Below the pieces are notes generated by a model. The model did no database searches. It was not told the DNA's origin and saw only the letters and a program-made list of their open reading frames with translations. Made by a program: the position numbers and the translations under genes. A DNA stretch of 64,000 nucleotides from Flavobacteriales bacterium (lineage in GTDB: Bacteria > Bacteroidota > Bacteroidia > UBA10329), in assembly GCA_021739695.1 (NCBI GenBank), contig JAIPBM010000015.1, forward strand, positions 30,159 through 94,158, given 5' to 3'. Below, one piece after another: positions 28,358 through 37,900 of this stretch (position 1 is its first letter; the number at the start of each line of letters is the position of its first letter).

Positions 28358-31054
28358 TTAAAGCTTTGCCTTCACTTCTACAATCTCGTAACCTTCAATG
28401 ATGTCGCCAACTTTGATGTCGTTGAACCTATCGATGTTCAAACCACATTCAAATCCTTTAGCTACTTCTTTCACGTCTTCTTTGAATCGTTTGAGGGATG
28501 CCAATTCGCCTGTGTACACAACGATACCATCTCGGATGACACGAACCTTGGTGTTTCGGCTCACTTTTCCGTCAAGCACCATACATCCGGCAATTGTACC
28601 GACACGTGTGATCTTGAATGTTTCGCGAACCTCGATGTTGCCAACGATCTTCTCTTCGAATTCTGGGGCCAACATACCTTCCATGGCCGATTTCACCTCA
28701 TCGATGGCATCGTAAATGATGCTATAAAGCTTGATCTGAATCTGTTCTTGCTCCGCTACTTTACGTGCATTAACAGATGGTCTAACTTGGAATCCGATAA
28801 CAATTGCATCAGAAGCAGAAGCTAGCAATACATCCGATTCGGAAATCTGACCAACGCCTTTCATGATGATATTGACCGCGATCTTCGGTGTAGAAAGTTT
28901 GAGTAACGAATCCGAAAGAGCTTCAATAGATCCGTCCACGTCACCTTTTACAATCAGGTTCAATTCTTGGAAATCTCCGATAGCAATTCTTCGTCCGATC
29001 TCATCAAGCGTAATATGCTTGTGAGTTCTCAGTCCTTGCTCACGTTGCAGCTGCAACCTTCTTGTTGCTACTGAACGCGCTTCCTTCTCATCTTCCATTA
29101 CGTTGAAGGTGTCTCCAGAAGATGGTGCTCCGTCCAGACCAAGCACTTGTGCCGGCATTGACGGGCCTGCCTGTTTCATCGGCACTCCACGCTCGTTGAA
29201 AAGCGCCTTCACTTTCCCGCTGTGGCCACCGGCAAGAATCACGTCTCCGATCTTCAAAGTACCTGATTGAACCAACATGGTTGAAACGTATCCACGACCT
29301 TTATCAAGCTCACTTTCAATGATTGTTCCTACAGCACGTTTGGAAGGGTCTGCTTTCAGCTCAAGCAGTTCTGCTTCGAGCAATACTTTTTCAAGCAACT
29401 TATCCACGTTTAGTCCTGATTTCGCAGAAATTTCTTCGCACTGATATTTTCCACCCCAATCTTCAACAAGAATGTTCATGGAAGCAAGTTGCTCCTTGAT
29501 CTTTTCAGGATTGGCGCCTGCTTTATCAATTTTATTGATGGCGAAGATCATTGGCACTGCAGCTGCTTGAGCGTGGTTAATGGCTTCTTTGGTCTGAGGC
29601 ATCACAGCATCATCTGCTGCAACAACGATGATCACAACGTCTGTAACCTGCGCACCACGGGCACGCATTGCGGTAAACGCTTCGTGACCTGGTGTATCCA
29701 AGAACGCAATTCGCTTTCCGTTTTCAAGTTCCACACCGTATGCACCAATGTGCTGCGTAATTCCACCGGCTTCGCCCGCAATTACGTTCGCATCGCGGAT
29801 ATAATCGAGCAAGGATGTTTTACCGTGGTCAACGTGACCCATGATGGTGACGATCGGTGGTCTTTCAACCATCGCCTCCTCATTATCTGGCTCTTCTAGG
29901 ATTGAATCTTGAACCTCCGCACTTACGAATTGAACTTCGTGTCCGAATTCCTCAGCAACGATACTAAGTGTTTCCGCATCCAAACGTTGATTGATGGACA
30001 CGAAAAGACCTAAACTCATACAGGCCGCGATAATCTCATTCACCTGAACATCCATCATCTTAGCCAACTCATTGGCCGTAACGAACTCGGTTACCTTGAT
30101 TGTCTTCTTGTCAAGTTCAGATTGTTCTTCTTCCTCAAGAACGCGTTCCTGATAAGCTTGGCGTTTTTCTCTACGGTATTTCGAACCTTTGGATTTGCTG
30201 TTTCCACCGCTCAAACGGGCAAGTGTTTCCTTTATCTGCTTTTGGATTTCTTCGTCCGTAAGCTCTGGCTTCTTGTCGCGCCTTTGTCCTGGTGCTCCTC
30301 CACTTCGTTGGCCTGCTGCTGGTGCGGCACCAGGTGTTGTGGTTTCTCCAGGAACCGGTCTTCTTACCCGTTTTCTCTTGCGCTTTTTATCAGCCGAATC
30401 ATTTGAAGTGGCAACCGGCTTTTTCTCCTTTGGTTTCTCAACCGGAAGCTCCATTTTACCAAGAACCTTAGCTCCAGCAAGCCTCTCCACATTTACCTTA
30501 ATAACCTCACTCTCCACTTTGTCGGCCTCTGCTTGCTTTGAGTCGGCCTCAGCTTTTTTCTCAGCTTCTTCTTTCTCAACTTTCGCTTTAGCAGCAGCTT
30601 GGGCAGCTTCCTTCTCTTTCTTGGCTTTCTCCTCTTCCTGCTTTTTTCTGCGGGCTTCAGGGGTAAGGTCATCCAAGTTCATGGTACCCATCACCTTCGG
30701 ACCGGTCATCTTCTCGGTCTCAACCCTCACCACTTGTACTTTCTCGAGCTCTTTTACTTTCTCGAGCTCTTTTACTTTCTGAGCCGCAGCTTTCTCTTCT
30801 TCCTGCTCTTCTGAAGCTGCAATACGTTCGTCCTTGCGCTGCTGAAGCAATTCAGCTTTGGCTTCGGCCTCCATCTTAAGCTTTCGGTCAGCCGCAAATT
30901 CGCCCACAAGAATGCTATACATCTTCTCATCCAACTTGGAGTTGGGGTTGATATCCGAATAGCCCTTGCCTTTGAGGAAATCGACAATTGTTGCCGTTCC
31001 CACATTGAGGTCTCTTGCTACTGCACCTAATCTTCTCAGTATTCCTTCTGCCAT
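28358..31054 (-). CDS. infB: Translation initiation factor IF-2
   Basis: 898 residues. The first 60 residues are an IF2_N domain, then a long charged Glu/Lys/Ala linker (about 70-300), the G domain with [27 protein letters not shown] and NKIDKAG, and the C-terminal domains that bind fMet-tRNA. In the linker an 18-base unit is repeated 2.4 times (30737-30780), giving KELEKV twice. It lies 42 bases after nusA, in the conserved rimP-nusA-infB order. Confidence 0.98.
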   Translation of the reverse strand: MAEGILRRLGAVARDLNVGTATIVDFLKGKGYSDINPNSKLDEKMYSILVGEFAADRKLKMEAEAKAELLQQRKDERIAASEEQEEEKAAAQKVKELEKVKELEKVQVVRVETEKMTGPKVMGTMNLDDLTPEARRKKQEEEKAKKEKEAAQAAAKAKVEKEEAEKKAEADSKQAEADKVESEVIKVNVERLAGAKVLGKMELPVEKPKEKKPVATSNDSADKKRKRKRVRRPVPGETTTPGAAPAAGQRSGGAPGQRRDKKPELTDEEIQKQIKETLARLSGGNSKSKGSKYRREKRQAYQERVLEEEEQSELDKKTIKVTEFVTANELAKMMDVQVNEIIAACMSLGLFVSINQRLDAETLSIVAEEFGHEVQFVSAEVQDSILEEPDNEEAMVERPPIVTIMGHVDHGKTSLLDYIRDANVIAGEAGGITQHIGAYGVELENGKRIAFLDTPGHEAFTAMRARGAQVTDVVIIVVAADDAVMPQTKEAINHAQAAAVPMIFAINKIDKAGANPEKIKEQLASMNILVEDWGGKYQCEEISAKSGLNVDKLLEKVLLEAELLELKADPSKRAVGTIIESELDKGRGYVSTMLVQSGTLKIGDVILAGGHSGKVKALFNERGVPMKQAGPSMPAQVLGLDGAPSSGDTFNVMEDEKEARSVATRRLQLQREQGLRTHKHITLDEIGRRIAIGDFQELNLIVKGDVDGSIEALSDSLLKLSTPKIAVNIIMKGVGQISESDVLLASASDAIVIGFQVRPSVNARKVAEQEQIQIKLYSIIYDAIDEVKSAMEGMLAPEFEEKIVGNIEVRETFKITRVGTIAGCMVLDGKVSRNTKVRVIRDGIVVYTGELASLKRFKEDVKEVAKGFECGLNIDRFNDIKVGDIIEGYEIVEVKAKL

Positions 31055-31096
31055 TTATGCTGGTACTTATATTTTCATTTCATGACCGATGAATTA

Positions 31097-32335
31097 TCAG
31101 TCAGCAAATTCTTCTTTCAGGATCTTGATCAGTTCATCAACTGTTTCTTCCTCAAGATCGGTTCTCTTAACAAGATCGGCTTTCCCGATTTCAAGCACAC
31201 TTTTAGCTGTATCACAACCAATGGCTTTCAATTCGTCAAGTACCCATCCTTCAATTTCATCTGCAAATTCTTCTAGATCCACATCTTCAACATCCACATC
31301 AGAATCGCGATAAACATCAATTTCATATCCAGTAAGCTGACCAGCCAACCGAATGTTGAAACCACCTTTTCCGATGGCCAATGAAACCTGATCTGGCTTC
31401 AGGTAGACATCAGCTCTTCCTTTATCATCACGCAACTCAATCCGAGTGATCTTCGCTGGACTCAAAGCCCGTTGGATGAAAAGCTGCGAATTATTGGTGA
31501 AATTAATCACATCGATGTTTTCGTTGCGAAGCTCACGAACAATTCCATGAATTCTTGAACCTTTCATACCTACACACGCTCCAACAGGGTCGATTCGGTC
31601 GTCATAAGATTCCACAGCAACTTTTGCGCGCTCTCCCGGAACACGAACAATCTTTTTAATGGTAATAAGACCATCAAAAACCTCAGGAACTTCATTTTCA
31701 AACAGTCGCTCCAAAAATCGAGAATCTGTTCTAGACATGATAACAACCGGATTGTTGTTTCTCATCTCCACTTCTTTGATAACGGCTCTAACCGTATCGC
31801 CTTTCTTGAAATAATCGCTTGGAATCTGTTCTGTTTTAGGAAGGATCAATTCGTTCCCTTCGTCATCCAAGATCAGAATCTCTCGTTTCCATATCTGATA
31901 AACCTCTCCAGTGATCATCTCACCTTCTCGGTCTTTATACTTTCTGAAAACATTGTCTTTTTCAAGATCCATGATTCTTGAAGCAAGATTTTGGCGGATG
32001 GCCAAAACTGCTCTACGTCCAAAATCTTCGAGTTTCACAGGTTCAGACACTTCCTCACCTACTTCAAAGTCAGCCTCAATCTTAAGAGCTTCTGACAATG
32101 GAATTTGCAATACATCGTCTTCCAAGTCATCATCTGCAACAATCTCTCGATTTCTCCAGATCTCAAGGTCACCCTTATCAACGTTAATGATCACATCGAT
32201 GTTCTCATCTGTACCGTATTGCTTTATGAGTAATGAGCGGAACACATCCTCCAAAATGCTCATCATTGTCACCCTGTCAATGTTTTTGAATTCTTTGAAT
32301 TCCAAAAACGACTCTATAAGATTTAAACTGTTCAT
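31097..32335 (-). CDS. nusA: Transcription termination/antitermination factor NusA
   Basis: 412 residues. N-terminal RNAP-binding domain (about 1-125), S1 domain with ITGEVYQIWKREILI, and two KH domains with VGACVGMKGSRI and LAIGKGGFNIRLAGQLTGYEIDV. After the KH pair comes a short acidic helical tail that replaces the AR repeats of E. coli. It begins six bases past the rimP stop. Confidence 0.97.
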   Translation of the reverse strand: MNSLNLIESFLEFKEFKNIDRVTMMSILEDVFRSLLIKQYGTDENIDVIINVDKGDLEIWRNREIVADDDLEDDVLQIPLSEALKIEADFEVGEEVSEPVKLEDFGRRAVLAIRQNLASRIMDLEKDNVFRKYKDREGEMITGEVYQIWKREILILDDEGNELILPKTEQIPSDYFKKGDTVRAVIKEVEMRNNNPVVIMSRTDSRFLERLFENEVPEVFDGLITIKKIVRVPGERAKVAVESYDDRIDPVGACVGMKGSRIHGIVRELRNENIDVINFTNNSQLFIQRALSPAKITRIELRDDKGRADVYLKPDQVSLAIGKGGFNIRLAGQLTGYEIDVYRDSDVDVEDVDLEEFADEIEGWVLDELKAIGCDTAKSVLEIGKADLVKRTDLEEETVDELIKILKEEFAD

Positions 32336-32341
32336 TTCTAG

Positions 32342-32791
32342 TTATTTGAACGATATTACTGTCTTGGCTTCCTTTATTGTACTTAGCGGGATTGTGATCG
32401 GCCCCACTTCTTCTTTTTTCTTCTTTACTTCAGGCTCAACGGTTATTTCATCGTCATTGAAAGCTGTCAATAAGCCTTTGACCTGAACTCCATCCAACGT
32501 TGTCACCCTTACTTCCCTTCCTACATTCTTCTTGTATTGCAATGGATGTTGAAAAGGTTCGGTAAGCCCAGGAGACGAGACCTCTAACTCATAATCCTCC
32601 ACTTCCCTATCGAGGTTTCCCTCTATATGTCTACTGATGCTCACGCAGTCCATCACGTTCAGTCCTCCTACAGCATCGATAAACACACGAATCCGATTTG
32701 AAGGCAACACTTTTGCAGAAACGATGAAAAGGTCGGTTCCCTCCAACTTTTCTTCAATCAATGCTCTAACTGTACTTTCCGTTATCATCAT
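32342..32791 (-). CDS. rimP: Ribosome maturation factor RimP
   Basis: 149 residues (two adjacent ATGs at 32791 and 32788). It helps 30S assembly. Family features: SNRIRVFIDAVGGLNVMDCVSISRHIE, YELEVSSPGLTEPF and an Sm-like C-terminal domain with VKGLLTAFNDDEITVE. First gene of the operon. A terminator-like hairpin with a T tract ends two bases before the first ATG. Confidence 0.95.
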   Translation of the reverse strand: MMITESTVRALIEEKLEGTDLFIVSAKVLPSNRIRVFIDAVGGLNVMDCVSISRHIEGNLDREVEDYELEVSSPGLTEPFQHPLQYKKNVGREVRVTTLDGVQVKGLLTAFNDDEITVEPEVKKKKEEVGPITIPLSTIKEAKTVISFK

Positions 32792-32815
32792 TAAAAAAGG
32801 GACCTGCTGGTCCCC
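32792..32815 (-). terminator. Terminator-like leader hairpin before rimP
   Basis: Minus strand: GGGACC - AGCA - GGTCCC followed by TTTTTTA and then the ATG. It starts only about 20 bases after the predicted transcription start. Its position in a leader rather than after a gene suggests attenuation of rimP-nusA-infB; a terminator for an unseen antisense RNA is excluded by the strand of the T tract. Confidence 0.7.
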
Positions 32816-32842
32816 TCTATCAAATTTCCCTCAAATCGCGGA

Positions 32843-32872
32843 CAAAGGTAATAGAATTTTATTATCCGTCAA
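32843..32872 (-). promoter_or_regulatory. Promoter of rimP-nusA-infB
   Basis: Minus-strand TTG (32870-32872), 19 bases, TACCTTTG (32843-32850): exact match to the Bacteroidota consensus. Leader of about 45 bases. Confidence 0.82.
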
Positions 32873-32969
32873 CTGGTTCATACAGCTGACATAAAGATAA
32901 ATACGTTCTCTGAAACCACCCATTTCAAAAACTGGCGTCTATAACACAAAGACCATATGAATGAGTTGT

Positions 32970-32977
32970 TAAATTTG
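32970..32977 (+). promoter_or_regulatory. -7 box before the small secreted protein gene
   Basis: TAAATTTG fits TAnnTTTG, 24 bases before the ATG at 33002; no clear TTG at -33. It makes the upstream ATG at 32957 an unlikely start. Confidence 0.5.
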
Positions 32978-33001
32978 CGCGCTTACAGAAAAACTACAAA
33001 C

Positions 33002-33397
33002 ATGTTTAAAAACATATTTTTCATGGCATTGGTTGCCGCTTTTGCCCTTAATGGAAGTTCAACCATTGCTCAAAACAAGGCGAACCCTGATGGTCGATTG
33101 CTATCTAAATTCTCCAAAAAAGAGCTTAGCTCATTGACTGCAAAGGACCTTTCTTATTGGACATATTACATAGACAACTGCTACGAAATTGCTGACATTC
33201 CTAAACAAAAACTAGACGGTGTTCCTGAGATAGTTGCCCTGAAGAGCTTAGAAAAGAAAGACATTAATGTTTTTGAATTGGGTATTGTCCCCCATGAATT
33301 TGCTCGAAACTACCTCCGAATAGAAGGTACTGATAAGATGATCGTAATATTGGGTCAAACTGAAATTGAAAGTAATTACAAGGCTCTGGTCAAATAG
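33002..33397 (+). CDS. Small secreted protein of unknown function
   Basis: 131 residues from the ATG at 33002, which starts directly with a signal peptide (MFKNIFFMALVAAFALNGSSTIAQ, cleavage near residue 23). The mature part of about 107 residues is mixed alpha/beta with DLSYWTYYIDNCYEIADIP and a single cysteine. I do not recognise a family. It lies 15 bases before a large T9SS protein gene and is likely cotranscribed, so it may act in the periplasm or at the surface with that protein. Confidence 0.75.
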   Translation: MFKNIFFMALVAAFALNGSSTIAQNKANPDGRLLSKFSKKELSSLTAKDLSYWTYYIDNCYEIADIPKQKLDGVPEIVALKSLEKKDINVFELGIVPHEFARNYLRIEGTDKMIVILGQTEIESNYKALVK

Positions 33398-33412
33398 AAT
33401 CACTTCCGAAAA

Positions 33413-36340
33413 ATGATAATGAAAAAATTATACGCTGCAGTAATACTAGTATGTATCGGATTTTATCACGCATCTGCGCAAATGACCATCTCCATTACGG
33501 ATATCGGACCTGTGACGTTGGACTGTGGATCAGGTTCAGCGTTTGATCATACTTTCCAAGATGATAATCCCTCCGGCTCGTACGCACCAAATGCTTCGTA
33601 TGAAATTACAATCTGTCCTGATGGTTTTGCTGGAAGCAAAGTCTCTTTCAGGGCAACTTCAGATATAGGCGATACATGGGACATTGATGATTCGGACACG
33701 CTATTTGTGTATGACGGTCCTAACACCGGTGCTCCTCTTTTGGGCGCTTTCAACAATGGAACAAATACTGTAGGTATCTCTGTGCAGGCTTCGTTCAACA
33801 ACCCCACAGGCTGCTTAACATTCGTATTTGTGAGTGATGGAGCGGTTGAAGGAGACGGATTTGCTGGTATCACTACCTGCGGATATCCATGTCAACCGTT
33901 TACTCCAATTATTGGATCGGACCCATTGATGGAACCAGCAGATACTGGTTGGATTGATATCTGCCTTGGCGATACAGTTTGGTTAAACGGAGGCGCTAAC
34001 TTTCCATATTCAGGAACGAATGGTGGAATCGGCTACGACCAAACAACTGGCAGTAGCACGTTTGACTGGGAATTTGCTGATGGTACAAGTTTCACTGATG
34101 AGCAAAGCGTTTTCTTCGTACCTACAGTAAGAGCAGGGTATTTCGTTGAAATGCGCATGACTGATACTCTAGGGTGCGTTGCCGCTACCACTACAAAAAT
34201 CCGTGTCTCCACCATTCCGAATTTCTCAGAAACAGTTTCCCTTGCAAGTGATACACTTTGCTTCGGAGCTAGTACTATTTTACTTGGGGGCGTCACATTT
34301 AGCGACACCGCAGGAGTTGCCGCAACAGAGGGTTCATTTATCAACGGAGGCATTTTTGCAGGACTCACGTATCTTCCTGATGGTTCAGGAGTAAATTATG
34401 AAACCAATATTGAGATATCACAATTCGACTCTGGGCAAGTGGTCCAAAACGCATCAGATGTGTTGGATATTTGTGTCACGATGGAACATTCATTCTTGGG
34501 TGACCTTGAAATGATGCTTACCTGCCCGAACGGAACAAGCATTGTTATGTTTAACGCTTATACAGGAACTGGAATCGGACCACAGTTTGCAGGCGGTTTT
34601 GGTGGCGGTGGAACATACTTGGGGCAGGCCCTAGACAATGGAAATGGAACACCAGGCACTGGGTGGGAGTATTGCTTTTCTGACAATGCCATATGGGGAA
34701 CCATGGGACAGGAGTTCGGGGCAGGAAACACCACTCCTGTTGGAGGGTCTACGCCTGGTAACGCCATGTCCGCTGGCACATACTTACCTGAACAATCGTA
34801 TGACAATTTGATCGGATGTCCAATCAACGGGACGTGGACAATTACTGTAAGAGACAATCAAGGAATCGATGATGGTTATATTTTTGAATGGGGAGTATTG
34901 TTCAATCCTGATATTGATCCGAACGCTGAATTTTATGTCCCTTCCATTACCGATGGTTGGTGGGATAACGACCCTAGCATCATTAATAATATTGGAGACA
35001 CGATAATTGAGGTCCTACCACCTAACCCAGGTGATTACTTCTACACCTTCCATGTGACTGACAACTTTGGCTGTTCATACGACACAACATTACAGATTCA
35101 CTCTGTTCCACCGCTTGGGTCATATTTCGATGATATTGCTGTTTGTGACATGTCGTATGATTTAACTGCCGCTGATTACGAAATTCTTGGCCAATGGGAT
35201 TATGCTGGTCCTAACGGTGGCACTGCATCATTTAGTCCAAATTCAGCTGCCAACCAATCTACCGTCACGGTTTCTCAATTTGGTGAATATCAATTCATTT
35301 ACACGAGTGAATATTGCGGACAAGCAGACACACTTGTAGTCGACTTCAACCCAACTCCATCTCCTGTACCGTTAATCAACCAGACAATTTGCCCAGGAAC
35401 AGATTTGACCTTTGATGCTGGTAACGAGGATATAGGCGCTAACTACGTTTGGTCTCCTGGAGGGTTCACAGGCCAGGTACTTCAATTGGATTCAATAACC
35501 AATTCTGGTGGCATTCAAGTAACGGTTACGAACGATTGCGGAACTGCAAACGGTGCAGCTACTATCACCGTTCACACGTTGCAAGTATCAGGTCCGCTGG
35601 ATGTTTGCCTTGCAACTGAGGCAGATCTGCTCGCTACAGTTAGTACAAGTGGAGGCACTTGGACCTATACTGGCCCAACTGGTGGCACAGCGACTTTTTC
35701 TCCGAATGAACAATCTCTTATTCCTTCTGTATCAGTAAACGTTCAAGGTCCTTATGTTTTCACATTTACCGATGACGAGTGCAGCATGGTTAAAACATGG
35801 GAAGTTTACTTTTCTCCAGCACCAGTTGTAACCATTGGATTGGATACGAATAGAATTTGCGTTGAGGACAACATCACGCTATTCTATACGACCAACACTG
35901 ATCTTTACGATACATTCGAGTGGGGACCATTTGGGACTAGTGCAGATACCTTGGTTATTGCTGGAACTGATTCTATGGGCTTTAACTTTATGGATACACT
36001 TTTCCATGTGACTGCAAGCATCAGTAACTTCTGCGGAACAGACGAAGACGAAGTGGTCTATCAAGTAATTGATTGCAACTTGGATGTTCCGAACGTGTTC
36101 AACCCAGAATCAAGCATTCCAGAAAATCAATATTTCAATATTGTTGCACTTGAGCTTCATCCAGGTAATAATGTCAAGATCTTTGACCGATGGGGTAGAA
36201 AATGCTATGATGTTGATAACTACCACTTGAACCCTTGGAACGGTGGAAAAGAGAAAGATGGTGTTTACTACTTTGTACTTGAGCGTCCGGGATATGAGGC
36301 TGAAACTGGATATGTGCATCTTGTGCACGGTCATCAGTAA
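33413..36340 (+). CDS. T9SS type B surface protein with CUB and P domains
   Basis: 975 residues (ATG at 33413; another at 33419). Signal peptide to about residue 22. CUB-like domain 38-157 with paired cysteines; PKD-like stretch near 180-265; proprotein-convertase P domain about 315-500 (DICVTMEHSFLGDLEMML, NGTWTITVRDNQGIDDG); immunoglobulin-like segments about 560-880 with two copies of a GGTA-FSPN motif; gliding-motility C-terminal domain 890-975 (VPNVFNPE, KIFDRWGR, WNGGKEKDGVYYF). No protease catalytic domain, so the P domain probably serves adhesion. Exported by the type IX system. Confidence 0.88.
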   Translation: MIMKKLYAAVILVCIGFYHASAQMTISITDIGPVTLDCGSGSAFDHTFQDDNPSGSYAPNASYEITICPDGFAGSKVSFRATSDIGDTWDIDDSDTLFVYDGPNTGAPLLGAFNNGTNTVGISVQASFNNPTGCLTFVFVSDGAVEGDGFAGITTCGYPCQPFTPIIGSDPLMEPADTGWIDICLGDTVWLNGGANFPYSGTNGGIGYDQTTGSSTFDWEFADGTSFTDEQSVFFVPTVRAGYFVEMRMTDTLGCVAATTTKIRVSTIPNFSETVSLASDTLCFGASTILLGGVTFSDTAGVAATEGSFINGGIFAGLTYLPDGSGVNYETNIEISQFDSGQVVQNASDVLDICVTMEHSFLGDLEMMLTCPNGTSIVMFNAYTGTGIGPQFAGGFGGGGTYLGQALDNGNGTPGTGWEYCFSDNAIWGTMGQEFGAGNTTPVGGSTPGNAMSAGTYLPEQSYDNLIGCPINGTWTITVRDNQGIDDGYIFEWGVLFNPDIDPNAEFYVPSITDGWWDNDPSIINNIGDTIIEVLPPNPGDYFYTFHVTDNFGCSYDTTLQIHSVPPLGSYFDDIAVCDMSYDLTAADYEILGQWDYAGPNGGTASFSPNSAANQSTVTVSQFGEYQFIYTSEYCGQADTLVVDFNPTPSPVPLINQTICPGTDLTFDAGNEDIGANYVWSPGGFTGQVLQLDSITNSGGIQVTVTNDCGTANGAATITVHTLQVSGPLDVCLATEADLLATVSTSGGTWTYTGPTGGTATFSPNEQSLIPSVSVNVQGPYVFTFTDDECSMVKTWEVYFSPAPVVTIGLDTNRICVEDNITLFYTTNTDLYDTFEWGPFGTSADTLVIAGTDSMGFNFMDTLFHVTASISNFCGTDEDEVVYQVIDCNLDVPNVFNPESSIPENQYFNIVALELHPGNNVKIFDRWGRKCYDVDNYHLNPWNGGKEKDGVYYFVLERPGYEAETGYVHLVHGHQ

Positions 36341-36358
36341 ACTAGTGTAGCGCTATTT

Positions 36359-37312
36359 ATGAAAGTCATAGATCACTTAAAGGGTGCCAAAAGCACCCTT
36401 TTTTCCATTGAAATACTTCCTCCGCTGAAAGGAAAAAGTATCGACTCGCTATTCAGTGGAATCGAACCGTTACTTGAATTCAAACCATCTTTCGTGGATG
36501 TTACGTATCACCGTGAGGAATACGTTTACAAAAAACGACCAGGCGGTTTCTTGGAAAAAGTGAGCATAAAAAAACGTCCTGGAACAGTTGGTATTTGTGC
36601 GGCAATCATGAATAAATATGGTTTAGATGCCGTTCCACACATTATCTGTGGCGGATTTACCAAAGAGGAAACGGAAAACGCACTTATCGACCTCAATTTC
36701 TTAGGCATTGATAACGTGCTCGTTCTTCAAGGCGATTCTATAAAAACAGAGCCCAATTTTGTTCCTGAACCAGATGGTCATGCCTATGCGAGCGAATTGG
36801 TTGAGCAGGTCGTTAACCTCAACAAAGGCATTTATTTGGATGAAGACCTGACGAATGTAAAGGAGACCAACTTCTGCATTGGCGTGGCCGGATATCCTGA
36901 GAAGCATATAAAAGCTCCAAACCGTAAAACTGACCTGAGATACCTGAAGAAGAAAGTGGATGCAGGTGCGGAATACATCGTTACTCAGATGTTCTTCGAC
37001 AATAAGGCTTACTTCAAATTTGTTGAGGAGTGTAGAGCTGCTGACATTACTGTTCCGATTATTCCAGGTCTCAAACCAATGACCACTAAAGGTCAAGCAA
37101 GCGTGCTGCCGAGTTTATTTCATATTGATGTGCCTGTGGATCTTTACGATGCTGTTGAAAAGTGCAAGGACAATGACGCTGCGGCAGAAATTGGAATTGA
37201 ATGGTGCATTGAACAAAGCAAGGAATTGGTAGCCGCAGGCGTGCCATGCTTGCACTACTACACGATGGGAACTTCTGGTGCTACGAAATCAGTAGCAGAA
37301 AGGATTTTCTGA
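36359..37312 (+). CDS. metF: 5,10-Methylenetetrahydrofolate reductase
   Basis: 317 residues. FAD enzyme giving 5-methyl-THF for methionine synthesis. The start MKVIDHLKGAKSTLFSIEILPPLKGK is the Bacteroidota form, and DVTYHREEYVYKKRP, GIDNVLVLQGD, GVAGYPEKHIKAPN, EYIVTQMFFDN and VPIIPGLKPM are conserved. The gene begins 18 bases after the previous stop. An intrinsic-terminator structure lies within codons 8-16. Its TGA abuts the ribE stop on the other strand (TGATCA). Confidence 0.97.
   Translation: MKVIDHLKGAKSTLFSIEILPPLKGKSIDSLFSGIEPLLEFKPSFVDVTYHREEYVYKKRPGGFLEKVSIKKRPGTVGICAAIMNKYGLDAVPHIICGGFTKEETENALIDLNFLGIDNVLVLQGDSIKTEPNFVPEPDGHAYASELVEQVVNLNKGIYLDEDLTNVKETNFCIGVAGYPEKHIKAPNRKTDLRYLKKKVDAGAEYIVTQMFFDNKAYFKFVEECRAADITVPIIPGLKPMTTKGQASVLPSLFHIDVPVDLYDAVEKCKDNDAAAEIGIEWCIEQSKELVAAGVPCLHYYTMGTSGATKSVAERIF
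36380..36404 (+). terminator. Intrinsic terminator structure inside the metF 5' coding region
   Basis: AAGGGTGC (36380-36387), loop CAAAA, GCACCCTT (36393-36400), then TTTTTT (36399-36404). Perfect 8-bp stem with U tract in the sense direction. The upstream gene has no other terminator in the 18-base gap, so this may serve it while lying in metF codons. Confidence 0.75.
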
Positions 37313-37900
37313 TCAACGACCGGCAAGCATTCGCGCAACGTACTTGCCGATGATGTCGAATTCCAAGTTTACGGTATTCCCAACGCGTAGATGTTTGAAA
37401 TTGGTATGCTCAAACGTGTAAGGGATTATGGCAACCGAAAATCCACTATCTGAAGTATCGAATGCCGTTAGGCTTACTCCATTGATGGTAATCGAACCTT
37501 TATCAACCGTGAAATTATCTCCTTGGTCATGCTTAAAGGTGAAGAGATGACTTCCACCTTTTTCCTCCAAAGACACAAGTTCTCCTAATTGATCTACGTG
37601 ACCTTGAACGATGTGTCCATCAAATCTTCCATTGGCGGCCATGCACCTTTCCAGATTCACTTCGTCTCCTATTTGTAGTTGACCAAGATTGGTTCTACGC
37701 AGAGTTTCATCAATGGCTGTGACCACATAACGATCATTCTCCATCAATTTTACCACCGTCAAACACACGCCATTATGTGCTACACTTTGATCCACTTTGA
37801 GTTCAGAGGCGATTGATGAAGTAAAGGTGAAATGAATATTTGACCCTTGCTTTTCTAGCTGCGTGAGCTTTCCTAATGTTTCAATGATTCCTGTGAACAT
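37313..37900 (-). CDS. ribE: Riboflavin synthase alpha chain
   Basis: 195 residues, two lumazine-binding repeats: MFTGIIETLGKLTQLE with VAHNGVCLTVV in the first half and GHIVQGHVDQLGEL with ITINGVSLTAF in the second. Converts two 6,7-dimethyl-8-ribityllumazine to riboflavin. Its ATG directly follows the TAG of the 872-residue T9SS gene with no gap, an odd partner suggesting shared transcription. Confidence 0.97.
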   Translation of the reverse strand: MFTGIIETLGKLTQLEKQGSNIHFTFTSSIASELKVDQSVAHNGVCLTVVKLMENDRYVVTAIDETLRRTNLGQLQIGDEVNLERCMAANGRFDGHIVQGHVDQLGELVSLEEKGGSHLFTFKHDQGDNFTVDKGSITINGVSLTAFDTSDSGFSVAIIPYTFEHTNFKHLRVGNTVNLEFDIIGKYVARMLAGR

